Of a DNA stretch of 64,000 bases, positions 8,536-18,455 are shown piece by piece (within the stretch, counting starts at the first letter, position 1; the number at the start of each line of letters is the position of its first letter). This stretch comes from Pseudomonas sp. MUP55. GTDB taxonomy: Bacteria; Pseudomonadota; Gammaproteobacteria; Pseudomonadales; Pseudomonadaceae. The translations under genes were made by a program, and so were the position numbers. The stretch is from contig NZ_CP138214.1 in assembly GCF_034043515.1 (NCBI RefSeq), positions 3,968,001 to 4,032,000 on the forward strand, in the 5' to 3' direction. The notes under the pieces were generated by a model. It was not told the origin of the DNA and ran no database searches. It saw only the letters and a list, made by a program, of their open reading frames with translations.

Positions 8536-9720
8536 TCAGCGCACCGCTTCAAACAACCCGGTTGCGCCCATCCCGCCGCCCACGCACATGGTGACGATGC
8601 CATAGCGTAAATCGCGCCGTTGCAGCTCACGCACCAGATGCCCCACCTGCCGCGACCCGGTCATGCCGAACGGATGGCCGATGGCGATAGAACCGCCGTT
8701 GACGTTGTATCGGGCATTGTCGATGCCCAGGCGATTGCGCGCATACAGGCACTGCGAGGCAAACGCTTCGTTGAGCTCCCATAGGTCGATGTCCGCCACC
8801 TGCAGGCCCTTGGCCTTGAGCAGCTTGGGCACCGAGAACACCGGGCCGATGCCCATTTCGTCCGGCTCGCAGCCAGCCACGGTGAACCCGCGAAAAAACG
8901 CCTTGGGCTTGAGCCCCAGCGCCAGGGCTTTTTCCAGGCTCATCACCAGGGTCATCGACGCGCCGTCGGACAGCTGCGACGAATTGCCGGCGGTCACCGA
9001 GCCGTCTTCGGCAAACACCGGTTTGAGGCCACTGAGGCTGGCCAGGGTGGTGTCGGGTCGATTGCAGTCGTCGCGGTCGACCACGCCGTCGAGCACTTGC
9101 ACCTGGCCGGTGGCTTTATCTTCAACGCGGTACTTGACCGCCATCGGCACGATTTCATCGTCGAACAGGCCATCAGCCTGGGCCTGGGCCGTGCGCTGCT
9201 GGCTTTGCAGGGCGTACAGGTCCTGGTCTTCACGGCTGACGTGGTAGCGCCGCGCAACGATTTCGGCGGTCTGGCCCATGGGGAAGTAAATGCCCGGTAC
9301 CTGCTCTGTAAGCAGCGGATTGATCAGGTGATCGGTGTTGACGCTTTTCATGGTCAGGCTGATGGATTCAACGCCGCCGGCGACGATGATGTCGCTGCAC
9401 CCCGAAGCAATCTGGTTGGCGGCGATGGCAATTGCCTGCAAGCCCGATGAACAGAAACGGTTGAGCGTCATGCCCGCCGTACCGGTGCCCAGTTGGGACA
9501 GCACCGCCACATTGCGCCCGATGTTGTAGCCCTGAGCGCCTTCGTTGGAGCCGGCGCCGACGATGCAGTCTTCCACTGTTGTCGGGTCGATACCATTGCG
9601 GCTCAACAGCGCGTTGACGCAATGGGCCGCCATGTCATCAGGGCGGGTCTGGTTGAACTTGCCCCGAAAGGATTTGGCCAGGCCGGTTCGCACGCTATCG
9701 ACGATCACTACTTCACGCAT
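8536..9720 (-). CDS. Acetyl-CoA C-acyltransferase (thiolase)
   Basis: 394 residues, the usual thiolase length. The nucleophilic Cys is in LNRFCSSGLQAIA (about residue 90). The second catalytic set is WELNEAFASQ and GSIAIGHPFGMTGSR (His), and the C-terminal Cys is in TMCVGGGMGATG. The enzyme cleaves 3-ketoacyl-CoA to acyl-CoA and acetyl-CoA, or runs in reverse. It is a single gene with no fadB partner beside it, so it is not the FadBA complex subunit by context. The substrate chain length is open. Confidence 0.93.
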   Translation of the reverse strand: MREVVIVDSVRTGLAKSFRGKFNQTRPDDMAAHCVNALLSRNGIDPTTVEDCIVGAGSNEGAQGYNIGRNVAVLSQLGTGTAGMTLNRFCSSGLQAIAIAANQIASGCSDIIVAGGVESISLTMKSVNTDHLINPLLTEQVPGIYFPMGQTAEIVARRYHVSREDQDLYALQSQQRTAQAQADGLFDDEIVPMAVKYRVEDKATGQVQVLDGVVDRDDCNRPDTTLASLSGLKPVFAEDGSVTAGNSSQLSDGASMTLVMSLEKALALGLKPKAFFRGFTVAGCEPDEMGIGPVFSVPKLLKAKGLQVADIDLWELNEAFASQCLYARNRLGIDNARYNVNGGSIAIGHPFGMTGSRQVGHLVRELQRRDLRYGIVTMCVGGGMGATGLFEAVR

Positions 9721-9884
9721 GGGGCTACCTCGATCTTGTGGTTGTGAACCGAGGATAGAGCGGGCCCTGGGTGATCGCGATGATCATTCACTGCATGGAT
9801 GCAAAAGCATGAGGCCGGTAGGCGGTCTATACGATCGTTCCCACGCGTGGGAACGATCAACTGGCCTGAGTGAATGAGTCAACC

Positions 9885-9972
9885 TGTGGGAGGGGGCTTG
9901 CCCCCGATGGCTGTGTATCACTCAGCACATTCGCAGCTGACCCACCGCTATCGGGGGCAAGCCCCCTCCCAC
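9885..9972. repeat. REPIN, type 1, copy 1 of the array
   Basis: Two REP sequences in inverted orientation (GTGGGAGGGGGCTTGCC at the left, its complement at the right) around a spacer of about 40 bp. This copy has one extra C after CTTG compared with the other three. Confidence 0.9.
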
Positions 9973-10170
9973 ATTTGATTTAGGTTGACTCACAATAGGA
10001 TCGTACGATCATTCCCACGCTCCCGCGTGGGAATGCAGCCCGTGACGCTCTGCGTCACCCGTGCGCAATTGCCGAAACTGGCAGCGCTGGCGGAACGCGG
10101 AGCGTCCCAAGAGGCATTCCCACGCAGAGCATGGGAACGATCAACTGGCCTGAGTGAATGAAGTCAACCT

Positions 10171-10257
10171 GTGGGAGGGGGCTTGCCCCCGATGGCTGTT
10201 TATCACTCAGCACATTCGCAGCTGACCCACCGCTATCGGGGGCAAGCCCCCTCCCAC
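10171..10257. repeat. REPIN, type 1, copy 2 of the array
   Basis: Same inverted pair as the other array copies, 87 bp. The spacer reads CTGTTTATCA where copies 1, 3 and 4 read CTGTGTATCA. Confidence 0.9.
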
Positions 10258-10468
10258 ATTTGGTTCGCGTGGTCAGGTAACACGCGCCAGGCAATACGAT
10301 CGTACGATCATTCCCACGCTCCCGCGTGGGAATGCAGCCCGTGACGCTCTGCGTCACCCGTGCGCAATTGCCGAAACTGGCAGCGCTGGCGGAACGCGGA
10401 GCGTCCCAAGAGGCATTCCCACGCAGAGCATGGGAACGATCAACTGGCCTGAGTGAACGAGTCAACCT

Positions 10469-10555
10469 GTGGGAGGGGGCTTGCCCCCGATGGCTGTGTA
10501 TCACTCAGCACATTCGCAGCTGACCCACCGCTATCGGGGGCAAGCCCCCTCCCAC
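10469..10555. repeat. REPIN, type 1, copy 3 of the array
   Basis: 87-bp inverted REP pair, identical by eye to copy 4 over its length. Confidence 0.9.
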
Positions 10556-10767
10556 ATTTGGTTCGCGTGGTCAGGTAACACGCGCCAGGCAATACGATCG
10601 TACGATCGTTCCCACGCTCCCGCGTGGGAATGCAGCCCGTGACGCTCTGCGTCACCCGTGCGCAATTGCCGAAACTGGCAGCGCTGGCGGAACGCGGAGC
10701 GTCCCAAGAGGCATTCCCACGCAGAGCATGGGAACGATCAACTGGCCTGAGTGAATGAAGTCAACCT

Positions 10768-10854
10768 GTGGGAGGGGGCTTGCCCCCGATGGCTGTGTAT
10801 CACTCAGCACATTCGCAGCTGACCCACCGCTATCGGGGGCAAGCCCCCTCCCAC
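10768..10854. repeat. REPIN, type 1, copy 4 of the array
   Basis: 87-bp inverted REP pair, identical by eye to copy 3. The linker after it is the GATTTAGG version, as after copy 1. Confidence 0.9.
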
Positions 10855-11099
10855 ATTTGATTTAGGTTGACTCACAATAGGATCGTACGATCGTTCCCAC
10901 GCTCCCGCGTGGGAATGCAGCCCGTGACGCTCTGCGTCACCCGTGCGCAATTGCCGAAACGTGCAGCGGTGGCGGAACGCGGAGCGTCCCAAGAGGCATT
11001 CCCACGCAGAGCATGGGAACGATCAACTGGCCTGAGTGAATGAGCCCCCTCCCACATTGGACGGTGGTTGACCAGCAATTCGCAATCAACCTTGAAGGG

Positions 11100-12614
11100 T
11101 TATTTCTTTTTCTTCTTGTCGTGCTTGTCGCTCTTGGCAAACGCGTCTTCCAGCGCCCGGTTGAGGGTGCGCAGTACCTTGACCCGCGCCCAGCGCTTGT
11201 CATTGGCTTCGATGAGGGTCCAGGGCGCGATTTCGGTGCTGGTACGGTCGACCATGTCGCCGACGGCGGCACGGTAATCGTCCCACTTGTCGCGGTTGCG
11301 CCAGTCGTCTTCGGTGATCTTGAAACGCTTGAAAGGGATTTCTTCACGCGCCTGGAAACGCTGCAGCTGAGTTTCCTTGTCGATGGCCAGCCAGAACTTG
11401 ACCACGATCACCCCGGCATCACGCAGTTGTTCTTCGAAGTCATTGATCTCGCCATAGGCGCGCATCCAGTCGGCCGGGGTGCAGAAGCCTTCGATGCGTT
11501 CCACCAGCACCCGGCCATACCAGGAGCGGTCGAACACGGTGAACAGGCCGCGAGCCGGGATCTTCTGCCAGAACCGCCACAGGTACGGCTGGGCGCGCTC
11601 GTCTTCACTGGGCGCGGCAATGGGCACGATGTGATACTGGCGCGGGTCCAGCGCGGCCGCCACGCGTCGGATCGCCCCGCCCTTGCCGGCCGCGTCGTTG
11701 CCTTCGAACACGCTCACCAACGCGTGCCTGCGCATGCGTTTGTCGCGCATCAGGCCGGAGAAGCGCGCCTGTTCGGTAATCAGTTGTTCTTCGTAATCGT
11801 CCTTGTCCAGGCGCAGGGACAGGTCGAGGCTGTCGAGCAGGCTTTTCTCGTCCACCGACGCAATCAAGGGCGCCGGGTTCATGCCGCTGGCCTTGCCCTT
11901 GGGCAGCTTCAAGGCGTTCTGCAAGCCCTCGAGCAAAATCTTGCCCACGGTAAGCCCACGGTAATGGGGGTCGACACCTTCGATCACATGCCACGGCGCG
12001 TAGTCGCGGCTGGTGCGGCGCAATACGCGTTCGCCGAAATGCACAAACTTGTCGTAGGTCGCCGACTGCTGCCAATCCAGCGGGCTGATGCGCCAACTGT
12101 GCAGCGGGTCATCGGCCAGCGCCTTGAGCCGCGCCTTCATCTGTTTCTTGGACAGGTGGAACCAGAACTTGAAGATCAGCGCCCCTTCATCGCACAGCAT
12201 CTTTTCCAGACGCTCGGCCCCGGCAATGGCCTGGTCCAGACGCGCGTCCTTGATGCGCCCGTGAACCCGGCTCTGCAACATCTGGCTGTACCAGTTGCCG
12301 AAGAAAATCCCCATGCGCCCCTTGGCCGGCAGATGCCGCCAGTAGCGCCAGGCCGGTGGGCGCGCCAGTTCCTCGTCGGTCTGCTGGTCGAAGGTGCGCA
12401 CCTCGATCAGGCGCGGGTCCATCCACTCGTTGAGCAGCTTGACCGTCTCGCCCTTGCCGGCGCCCTCGATGCCGTTGATCAGGATGATCACCGGGAAGCG
12501 CTTTTGCTGTTGCAGCTCGTACTGCACTTCCAGCAAGGCTTCGCGCAGGGCGGGCACTTCGGCCTCAAAGGTGTCTTTGTCAATGGCGTGACCGATTTCG
12601 GCGGATTCGAACAT
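11100..12614 (-). CDS. pap: Polyphosphate:AMP phosphotransferase (double PPK2 domain)
   Basis: 504 residues from ATG 12614, chosen because GGAG lies 8 nt upstream. Two PPK2 domains follow each other. The first has NGIEGAGKGETVKLLNEWMD (Walker A) and RPPAWRYWRHLPAKGR. The second has FEGNDAAGKGGAIRRVAAAL and AQPYLWRFWQKIPARG, plus FDRSWYGRVLVER. Tandem PPK2 domains of about 500 residues are the known form of PAP, which phosphorylates AMP to ADP with polyphosphate. The C-terminus is very basic (KSDKHDKKKKK). It is a cytosolic enzyme and monocistronic by spacing. It could act on other nucleoside monophosphates. Confidence 0.92.
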   Translation of the reverse strand: MFESAEIGHAIDKDTFEAEVPALREALLEVQYELQQQKRFPVIILINGIEGAGKGETVKLLNEWMDPRLIEVRTFDQQTDEELARPPAWRYWRHLPAKGRMGIFFGNWYSQMLQSRVHGRIKDARLDQAIAGAERLEKMLCDEGALIFKFWFHLSKKQMKARLKALADDPLHSWRISPLDWQQSATYDKFVHFGERVLRRTSRDYAPWHVIEGVDPHYRGLTVGKILLEGLQNALKLPKGKASGMNPAPLIASVDEKSLLDSLDLSLRLDKDDYEEQLITEQARFSGLMRDKRMRRHALVSVFEGNDAAGKGGAIRRVAAALDPRQYHIVPIAAPSEDERAQPYLWRFWQKIPARGLFTVFDRSWYGRVLVERIEGFCTPADWMRAYGEINDFEEQLRDAGVIVVKFWLAIDKETQLQRFQAREEIPFKRFKITEDDWRNRDKWDDYRAAVGDMVDRTSTEIAPWTLIEANDKRWARVKVLRTLNRALEDAFAKSDKHDKKKKK

Positions 12615-12769
12615 GGGCTGCTCCGTTTCAAGATGGCTCAAGACTAGCGGATTGGGCAGCAACGCGCGGAGGGAAATTCCACCGATGCGTGCCGTGGGTC
12701 AATTCCAGGCCTGTCGATCGGCTAGAATGGCCGCCTAGTGTTTGCCCGCTGTCTATTTATGAGCCGCCC

Positions 12770-14761
12770 ATGACCCCCATCGCCCACGCCCAGCTCGACT
12801 GGGACGACCACGGCCGCCCGCATTCGCGGATGTTCGACGACGTGTATTTCTCCGACCAGTCGGGCCTTGAAGAAACCCGTTATGTGTTCCTGCAACAGAA
12901 CCGTTTGCAGGAGCGCTTCGCTGCGTTGCCCGTGGGTGGGCGGCTGGTCATCGGCGAAACCGGCTTCGGCACCGGCTTGAATTTTCTATGCGCCTGGCAG
13001 CTGTTCGATCAACACGCGGTGGCCGGAGCACGCCTGCATTTTGTCAGCGTGGAGAAATACCCGCTGAGCCACGCCGACCTGCAACGCGCCCTCGCCCTCT
13101 GGCCTGAACTCCAAACCTACGCCGAAGCGCTGCTGGCCCAGTACGTCGCCATTCACCAAGGTTTCCAGCAGTTGGTGCTGGACAATGGTCGCGTGACCCT
13201 GACGCTGTTGATCGGCGATGCCTTGGAACAATTGCCGCACCTGGATGCCCAGGTCGACGCCTGGTTTCTCGACGGCTTCGCCCCGGCGAAAAACCCGGAC
13301 ATGTGGACCGCCGAGCTGTTCGCCGAGCTGGCGCGCCTGGCGGCACCGGGCTCGACCATCAGCACCTTCACCAGCACCGGGTGGGTAAGGCGCTTGATCA
13401 ATGCCGCCGGCTTCAAGATGAAACGCATGCCGGGCATCGGCCACAAATGGGAGATCCTGCGCGGCGAGTTTCTCGGCTGGCCCGAACACGCGCCGCCGCC
13501 CGCCGTGACCGCGCCGTGGTTCGCGCGGCCAGCACCTGCGCCCGGTGAACGCCGAGCGCTGGTGATCGGCGGTGGGCTGGCCGGTTGCTGCACCGCAGCG
13601 AGCCTCGCGGCGCGGGGCTGGCAGGTGTGCCTGCTGGAACGCCACGATGCCCTGGCCCAGGAAGCCTCCGGCAACCCCCAGGGCGTGCTGTACCTGAAGC
13701 TCTCGGCCCATGGCACGGCGCTGTCGCAATTGATTGTCAGCGGTTTTGGCTACACGCGCCGGCTGCTTGAGCATTTGCAGCGCGGGGTGGATTGGGACGC
13801 CTGCGGCGTGCTGCAACTGGCGTTCAATGCCAAGGAGGCCGAACGCCAGGCGCAACTGGCCGAGGCGTTCGCGCCGGGTCTGCTGCACCGCGTAGATGCA
13901 ACCCAGGCGCAGGCCCACGCCCAGATTCCACTGGACACGGGCGGGCTGTTTTTCCCCGAGGGCGGTTGGGTCCATCCGCCTGCGCTGTGCCAGTGGCAGG
14001 CCCGCCATCCCGGCGTGCAAGTGCGCCTGCATGAGGAGGCGCTGACGTTGCAACGCATTGACGGCCAGTGGCAGGCCTACAACGGCGAGACGCTGGTGGC
14101 GAGCGCGCCGGTGGTGGTTCTCGCCGGTGCCGCCGAGATCAAGCGCTTTGCCTTCAGCGCCGCGCTGCCGCTCAAGCGTATTCGCGGGCAAATCACCTGC
14201 CTGGCGCAAACCGCCGCCAGCCAAGCGTTGAGCACGGTGGTCTGCGGCCAGGGCTACGTCGCGCCGGCACGGCTGGGCGAACACACCCTGGGCGCCAGTT
14301 TCGATTTCAACAGCGACGATCTGACGCCCACCCTCGCCGAACACGCCGATAACCTGGCGATGCTGCGGGAAATTTCCCCGGCCTTGCTGGACGCCCTGCA
14401 CCCTGAAGGCGAGCCGCTCGACACCCTGGCGGGCCGCGCGGCGTTTCGCTGCACCAGCCCCGACTACCTGCCTATCGTCGGCCCGCTGGCCGATGCCACC
14501 GCGTTTGCCCAGGCGTACGCCGTATTGGCCAGGGATGCACGCCAGGTACCCGATACGCCGTGCCCGTGGCTGGACGGCGTGTACATCAATAGCGGCCACG
14601 GTTCTCGCGGATTGATCACCGCACCATTATCGGCGCAACTGCTGGCGGCATGGCTGGATAACGAGCCCTTGCCCGTGCCCCTGAGCGTGGCCCAGGCCTG
14701 TCATCCGAACCGCTTCGCCTTGCGCGAATTGATTCGCGGCAAATCGCGCACGGCATCCTGA
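12770..14761 (+). CDS. mnmC: Bifunctional tRNA (mnm5s2U34) methyltransferase / FAD-dependent oxidoreductase
   Basis: 663 residues from ATG 12770, the normal MnmC start and length. The N-terminal domain (about 1-240) is the SAM methyltransferase: LVIGETGFGTGLNFLCAWQ and WFLDGFAPAKNPDMW. The C-terminal domain (from about 258) is a FAD oxidoreductase: ALVIGGGLAGCCTAASLAARG, then EASGNPQGVLYLKLS and YINSGHGSRGLITAPLSAQL. MnmC turns cmnm5s2U34 into nm5s2U34 and then methylates it, the last steps of wobble uridine modification. It diverges from pap with about 155 bp between starts. Confidence 0.96.
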   Translation: MTPIAHAQLDWDDHGRPHSRMFDDVYFSDQSGLEETRYVFLQQNRLQERFAALPVGGRLVIGETGFGTGLNFLCAWQLFDQHAVAGARLHFVSVEKYPLSHADLQRALALWPELQTYAEALLAQYVAIHQGFQQLVLDNGRVTLTLLIGDALEQLPHLDAQVDAWFLDGFAPAKNPDMWTAELFAELARLAAPGSTISTFTSTGWVRRLINAAGFKMKRMPGIGHKWEILRGEFLGWPEHAPPPAVTAPWFARPAPAPGERRALVIGGGLAGCCTAASLAARGWQVCLLERHDALAQEASGNPQGVLYLKLSAHGTALSQLIVSGFGYTRRLLEHLQRGVDWDACGVLQLAFNAKEAERQAQLAEAFAPGLLHRVDATQAQAHAQIPLDTGGLFFPEGGWVHPPALCQWQARHPGVQVRLHEEALTLQRIDGQWQAYNGETLVASAPVVVLAGAAEIKRFAFSAALPLKRIRGQITCLAQTAASQALSTVVCGQGYVAPARLGEHTLGASFDFNSDDLTPTLAEHADNLAMLREISPALLDALHPEGEPLDTLAGRAAFRCTSPDYLPIVGPLADATAFAQAYAVLARDARQVPDTPCPWLDGVYINSGHGSRGLITAPLSAQLLAAWLDNEPLPVPLSVAQACHPNRFALRELIRGKSRTAS

Positions 14762-14922
14762 GCGCCGGGGGAGAAATGCGGCGTGCGCCATTAATAAAAG
14801 TCCACTTATAACTTATCGTTCTAAAACTCCGGCGTTGTGCCTGGGGTCAGTTTCTGAGTAAGCGCCCTTTTGGTGCGTATTGAGTATTGACCCTCCCCAA
14901 CGGAAAAACCGGTAAGGAACTT

Positions 14923-16695
14923 ATGTGTGGATTAGCTGGCGAGTTACGCTTTGATCATCAACCTGCCGACCTGGCAGCTGTGGAACGCATCACGCATCAC
15001 CTCGCCCCTCGTGGCCCCGACGCCTGGGGCTTCCATGCCCAAGGGCCGATTGCCCTGGGCCATCGCCGCCTGAAAATTATGGACCTGTCGGACGGCTCCG
15101 CCCAACCGATGGTCGACGCCCAACTGGGCCTGTCCCTGGCGTTCAACGGCGCGATCTATAACTTCCCGGAACTGCGCCAAGAGCTCGAAGCCCTGGGCTA
15201 TGCCTTCTATTCCGGCGGCGACACCGAAGTGCTGCTCAAGGGCTATCACGCCTGGGGCGAAGCGCTGCTGCCCAAGCTCAACGGCATGTTTGCCTTTGCC
15301 ATCTGGGAACGCGATGCCCAGCGTCTGTTCATCGCCCGCGACCGTCTCGGCGTCAAGCCGTTGTACCTGTCACGTACCGGCCAGCGCCTGCGCTTCGCCT
15401 CGGCGTTGCCGGCGCTGCTCAAGGGCGGCGATATCAACCCGATTCTTGACCCGGTCGCGCTCAACCACTACCTCAATTTCCATGCGGTGGTGCCGGCCCC
15501 GCGCACGCTGCTGGCCGGCATCGAAAAGCTGCCGCCAGCCACCTGGATGCGCATCGAGGCCGATGGCAAGACCGAACAGAACACCTGGTGGACCCTGCCC
15601 TACGGCCCCCATGAGGACGAAAAACACCTGACCCTGGAAGACTGGACCGACCGCGTGCTCGACAGCACCCGCGAAGCCGTGGCCATCCGCCAACGTGCGG
15701 CCGTGGACGTCGGCGTGCTGCTCTCCGGCGGCGTCGACTCGAGCATGCTAGTGGGCCTGTTGCGCGAAGTGGGCGTGGAAGGCCTGTCGACCTTCTCCAT
15801 CGGCTTTGAAGACGCCGGCGGCGAGCGCGGCGACGAGTTCCAGTATTCGGACCTGATCGCCAAGCACTACGGCACCCATCACCACCAGTTGCGCATCGCT
15901 GAAAGCGAAATCATCGAGCAACTGCCGGCGGCCTTTCGCGCCATGAGCGAGCCGATGGTCAGCCACGACTGCATCGCCTTCTACCTGCTGTCGCGGGAAG
16001 TGGCCAAGCACTGCAAGGTGGTGCAAAGCGGCCAGGGCGCCGACGAATTGTTCGCCGGTTACCACTGGTACCCGCAGGTGGATGGCGCCAGCGACCCGTA
16101 TGCGGCGTACCGTGAAGCATTCTTCGACCGCAGCTACGACGACTATGCCGCCACCGTTGCACCGAAATGGCTGACCGCCAACGATGCCGCCGGTGACTTC
16201 GTGCGTGAGCATTTTGCGATGCCTGGCGCGGACGCTGCGGTGGACAAGGCCCTGCGCCTGGACAGCACGGTGATGCTGGTGGACGACCCGGTCAAACGCG
16301 TCGACAACATGACCATGGCCTGGGGCCTGGAAGCGCGTACGCCGTTTCTCGACTACCGCCTGGTGGAACTGTCGGCCCGCGTGCCGGGCAAGTTCAAGCT
16401 GCCCGACGGCGGCAAGCAGGTGCTCAAGGAGGCCGCGCGCCGCGTGATCCCCAGCGAAGTCATCGACCGCAAGAAAGGCTACTTCCCGGTGCCCGGTCTC
16501 AAGCATTTGCAGGGCGACACCTTGAACTGGGTACGCGAACTGCTGATGGACCCGAGCCAGGACCGTGGCTTGTTCAACCCCGCCATGCTCGATCGCTTGC
16601 TGACGGACCCACAAGGCCAACTGACCCCATTGCGCGGCTCCAAGCTGTGGCAACTGGCAGCGCTGAACCTGTGGCTCAGCGAACAAGGAATCTGA
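14923..16695 (+). CDS. asnO: N-acetylglutaminylglutamine amidotransferase (asparagine-synthetase-like)
   Basis: 590 residues starting MCGLAGELRF, so Cys2 is the glutaminase nucleophile. The start has AAGGA 5 nt upstream. The glutamine amidotransferase domain (about 1-215) has RGPDAWGFH and LAFNGAIYNFPELR. The synthetase domain has the PP-loop VGVLLSGGVDSSMLVGLL and later SGQGADELFAGYHWYP. Together with the next two genes it forms the NAGGN operon known from Pseudomonas and Sinorhizobium, so it should amidate the dipeptide N-acetylglutaminylglutamine, an osmoprotectant, rather than make asparagine. It is preceded by about 160 bp likely to hold the promoter. Confidence 0.93.
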   Translation: MCGLAGELRFDHQPADLAAVERITHHLAPRGPDAWGFHAQGPIALGHRRLKIMDLSDGSAQPMVDAQLGLSLAFNGAIYNFPELRQELEALGYAFYSGGDTEVLLKGYHAWGEALLPKLNGMFAFAIWERDAQRLFIARDRLGVKPLYLSRTGQRLRFASALPALLKGGDINPILDPVALNHYLNFHAVVPAPRTLLAGIEKLPPATWMRIEADGKTEQNTWWTLPYGPHEDEKHLTLEDWTDRVLDSTREAVAIRQRAAVDVGVLLSGGVDSSMLVGLLREVGVEGLSTFSIGFEDAGGERGDEFQYSDLIAKHYGTHHHQLRIAESEIIEQLPAAFRAMSEPMVSHDCIAFYLLSREVAKHCKVVQSGQGADELFAGYHWYPQVDGASDPYAAYREAFFDRSYDDYAATVAPKWLTANDAAGDFVREHFAMPGADAAVDKALRLDSTVMLVDDPVKRVDNMTMAWGLEARTPFLDYRLVELSARVPGKFKLPDGGKQVLKEAARRVIPSEVIDRKKGYFPVPGLKHLQGDTLNWVRELLMDPSQDRGLFNPAMLDRLLTDPQGQLTPLRGSKLWQLAALNLWLSEQGI

Positions 16696-16698
16696 TCC

Positions 16699-18444
16699 AT
16701 GAAACCTAACGCTGCGGCGTACAGCCAACGCTTGCTCAAAGGCCAGGCGCCAACCTACGAACGCCTGCAGGCCCGACTTGCCGAAGACGGCAGCGCCCAG
16801 GGCCCCGAACCGATTGCCGTGCATTGCGGCTGGGGCCGTCTGCTGATCGGGCATACCTTTGCAGACCCCGCGAGCCTTGCTCAGGAGTTGCTCAAGGAGC
16901 AGTCCGGCGAGCGCGACATCGCTCTGTATGTGGCCGCGCCTCAGCAGATCCTCGGGATCGATCCGCAAAAGCTGTTCCTCGACCCCTCCGATACGCTGCG
17001 CCTGTGGTTCAGCGATTATCGCCCCGCTACACGGGTGTTTCGCGGCTTCCGCATCCGTCGGGTGCAAAGCGAAGCCGACTGGCACGCGGTGAACCTGCTG
17101 TACCTGGGACGCGGCATGTTGCCGGTCGACCCCGAGCGCCTGACGCCGCGCCATCAAGGCGGCCCGGTGTATTGGCTGGCGGAGGACGAGGACAGCGGCG
17201 CCGTCATCGGCAGCGTGATGGGCCTGAACCACCAGAAAGCCTTTCACGACCCGGAAAACGGTTGCAGCCTGTGGTGCCTGGCGGTGGACCCGCAGTGCAC
17301 CCGGCCGGGCGTGGGTGAAGTGCTGGTGCGCCACCTGGTGGAACACTTCATGAGCCGTGGCCTGAGCTACCTGGACTTGTCGGTGCTGCACAACAACCGC
17401 CAGGCCAAAAGCCTGTACGCCAAGCTGGGTTTTCGTGCACTGACCACGTTTGCAATCAAGCACAAGAACGGCATCAACCAGTCGCTGTTTCTGGGCCCTG
17501 GCCCGCAGGCCGGGCTCAATCCGTATGCGCGGATCATCGTTGAAGAAGCCCACCGACGTGGCATCGATGTGCAGGTGGACGATGCCGATGCCGGTCTGTT
17601 CACGCTGTGCCTCGGCGGTCGGCGCATACGCTGCCGCGAGTCGCTGAGCGACCTGACCAGCGCCGTGAGCATGACCCTGTGCCAGGACAAGAGCCTGACC
17701 CACAGGACGCTCAAGGCCGCCGGCTTGAATTTGCCTTCGCAGCAATTGGCGGGCAGTGCCGACGACAACCTTGAGTTTCTCGACGAGCATCAGCGCGTCG
17801 TGGTCAAGCCGCTCGATGGCGAGCAAGGCAAAGGCGTGGCGGTAGACCTGCAGACCATCGAGGAAGTCCAGCAGGCGATCGAAGCGGCGCGCCAGTTCGA
17901 CAGCCGGGTGTTGCTCGAAAGCTTCCACGAAGGCCTGGACCTGCGCATTCTGGTGATCGGTTTTGAAGTGGTCGCCGCCGCGATTCGTCGCCCCGCCGAA
18001 GTGATCGGCGATGGTCAGCATTCGATTCGCACCTTGATCCAGGCCCAGAGCCGTCGCCGCCAGGCCGCCACCGATGGCGAAAGCAAGATTCCCATGGACG
18101 CGGAAACCGAGCGCACCCTGAAAGCCGCCGGGTATGACTACGACAGCATCCTGCCGCGCGGCGTGCACCTGGCCGTGCGCCGTACCGCCAACCTGCACAC
18201 CGGTGGCTGCCTGGAGGATGTCACCGCGATCCTGCACCCGACCCTGGTGGATGCCGCCGTGCGTGCCGCACGCGCCCTGGACATTCCCATGGTCGGTCTC
18301 GACTTGCTCGTGCCGGCCGCCGATCAACCCGAGTACGTGTTTATCGAAGCCAACGAGCGGGCCGGCCTGGCCAACCATGAACCGCAACCGACGGCGGAAA
18401 AATTTGTGGACCTGTTGTTTCCCCACAGCCAGCCCGCGACCTGA
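16699..18444 (+). CDS. ngg: N-acetylglutaminylglutamine synthetase (GNAT + ATP-grasp)
   Basis: 581 residues, 3 bp after the amidotransferase stop. The N-terminal half is a GNAT acetyltransferase (about 115-265: CLAVDPQCTRPGVGEVLVRHL and VLHNNRQAKSLYAKLGF). The C-terminal half is an ATP-grasp ligase like cyanophycin synthetase (VVVKPLDGEQGKGVAVDL, LLESFHEGLDLRILVIGF, FIEANERAGLANHEPQ). It would acetylate glutamine and join two glutamines, giving the NAGGN dipeptide. The fused layout and the neighbours make the assignment firm. Confidence 0.94.
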   Translation: MKPNAAAYSQRLLKGQAPTYERLQARLAEDGSAQGPEPIAVHCGWGRLLIGHTFADPASLAQELLKEQSGERDIALYVAAPQQILGIDPQKLFLDPSDTLRLWFSDYRPATRVFRGFRIRRVQSEADWHAVNLLYLGRGMLPVDPERLTPRHQGGPVYWLAEDEDSGAVIGSVMGLNHQKAFHDPENGCSLWCLAVDPQCTRPGVGEVLVRHLVEHFMSRGLSYLDLSVLHNNRQAKSLYAKLGFRALTTFAIKHKNGINQSLFLGPGPQAGLNPYARIIVEEAHRRGIDVQVDDADAGLFTLCLGGRRIRCRESLSDLTSAVSMTLCQDKSLTHRTLKAAGLNLPSQQLAGSADDNLEFLDEHQRVVVKPLDGEQGKGVAVDLQTIEEVQQAIEAARQFDSRVLLESFHEGLDLRILVIGFEVVAAAIRRPAEVIGDGQHSIRTLIQAQSRRRQAATDGESKIPMDAETERTLKAAGYDYDSILPRGVHLAVRRTANLHTGGCLEDVTAILHPTLVDAAVRAARALDIPMVGLDLLVPAADQPEYVFIEANERAGLANHEPQPTAEKFVDLLFPHSQPAT

Positions 18445-18455
18445 CCTCCGATCGT

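Larger units (their letters stand above)
9831..11057. repeat. Tandem array of composite REP units (about 285-299 bp each)
   Basis: The segment beginning TCAACTGGCCTGAGTGAA recurs at 9856, 10141, 10440, 10738 and 11023, giving periods of 285, 299, 298 and 285 bp. Each full unit has a type-1 REPIN (inverted GTGGGAGGGGGCTTGCCCCC ends) and a type-2 palindromic element of about 130 bp (ATTCCCACGC...GCGTGGGAACGATC, at 10011-10142, 10310-10441, 10608-10739 and 10893-11024). Two linker versions occur: GATTTAGGTTGACTCACAAT in the 285-bp units and GGTTCGCGTGGTCAGGTAAC in the 299-bp units. Both edges are truncated elements (9831-9857 and 11044-11055). Reading frames through the array follow the repeat and are not genes. 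Confidence 0.95.

Noticed and set aside
9831..11057. CRISPR-like array
   Set aside because: Units are about 300 bp, with palindromic content and no unique spacers or cas genes.
10055..11078. Several open frames of 60-150 codons in the repeat array
   Set aside because: Their sequences repeat with the array unit (for example DRSHALRGNASWDA) and follow the palindromes; they have no ribosome sites.
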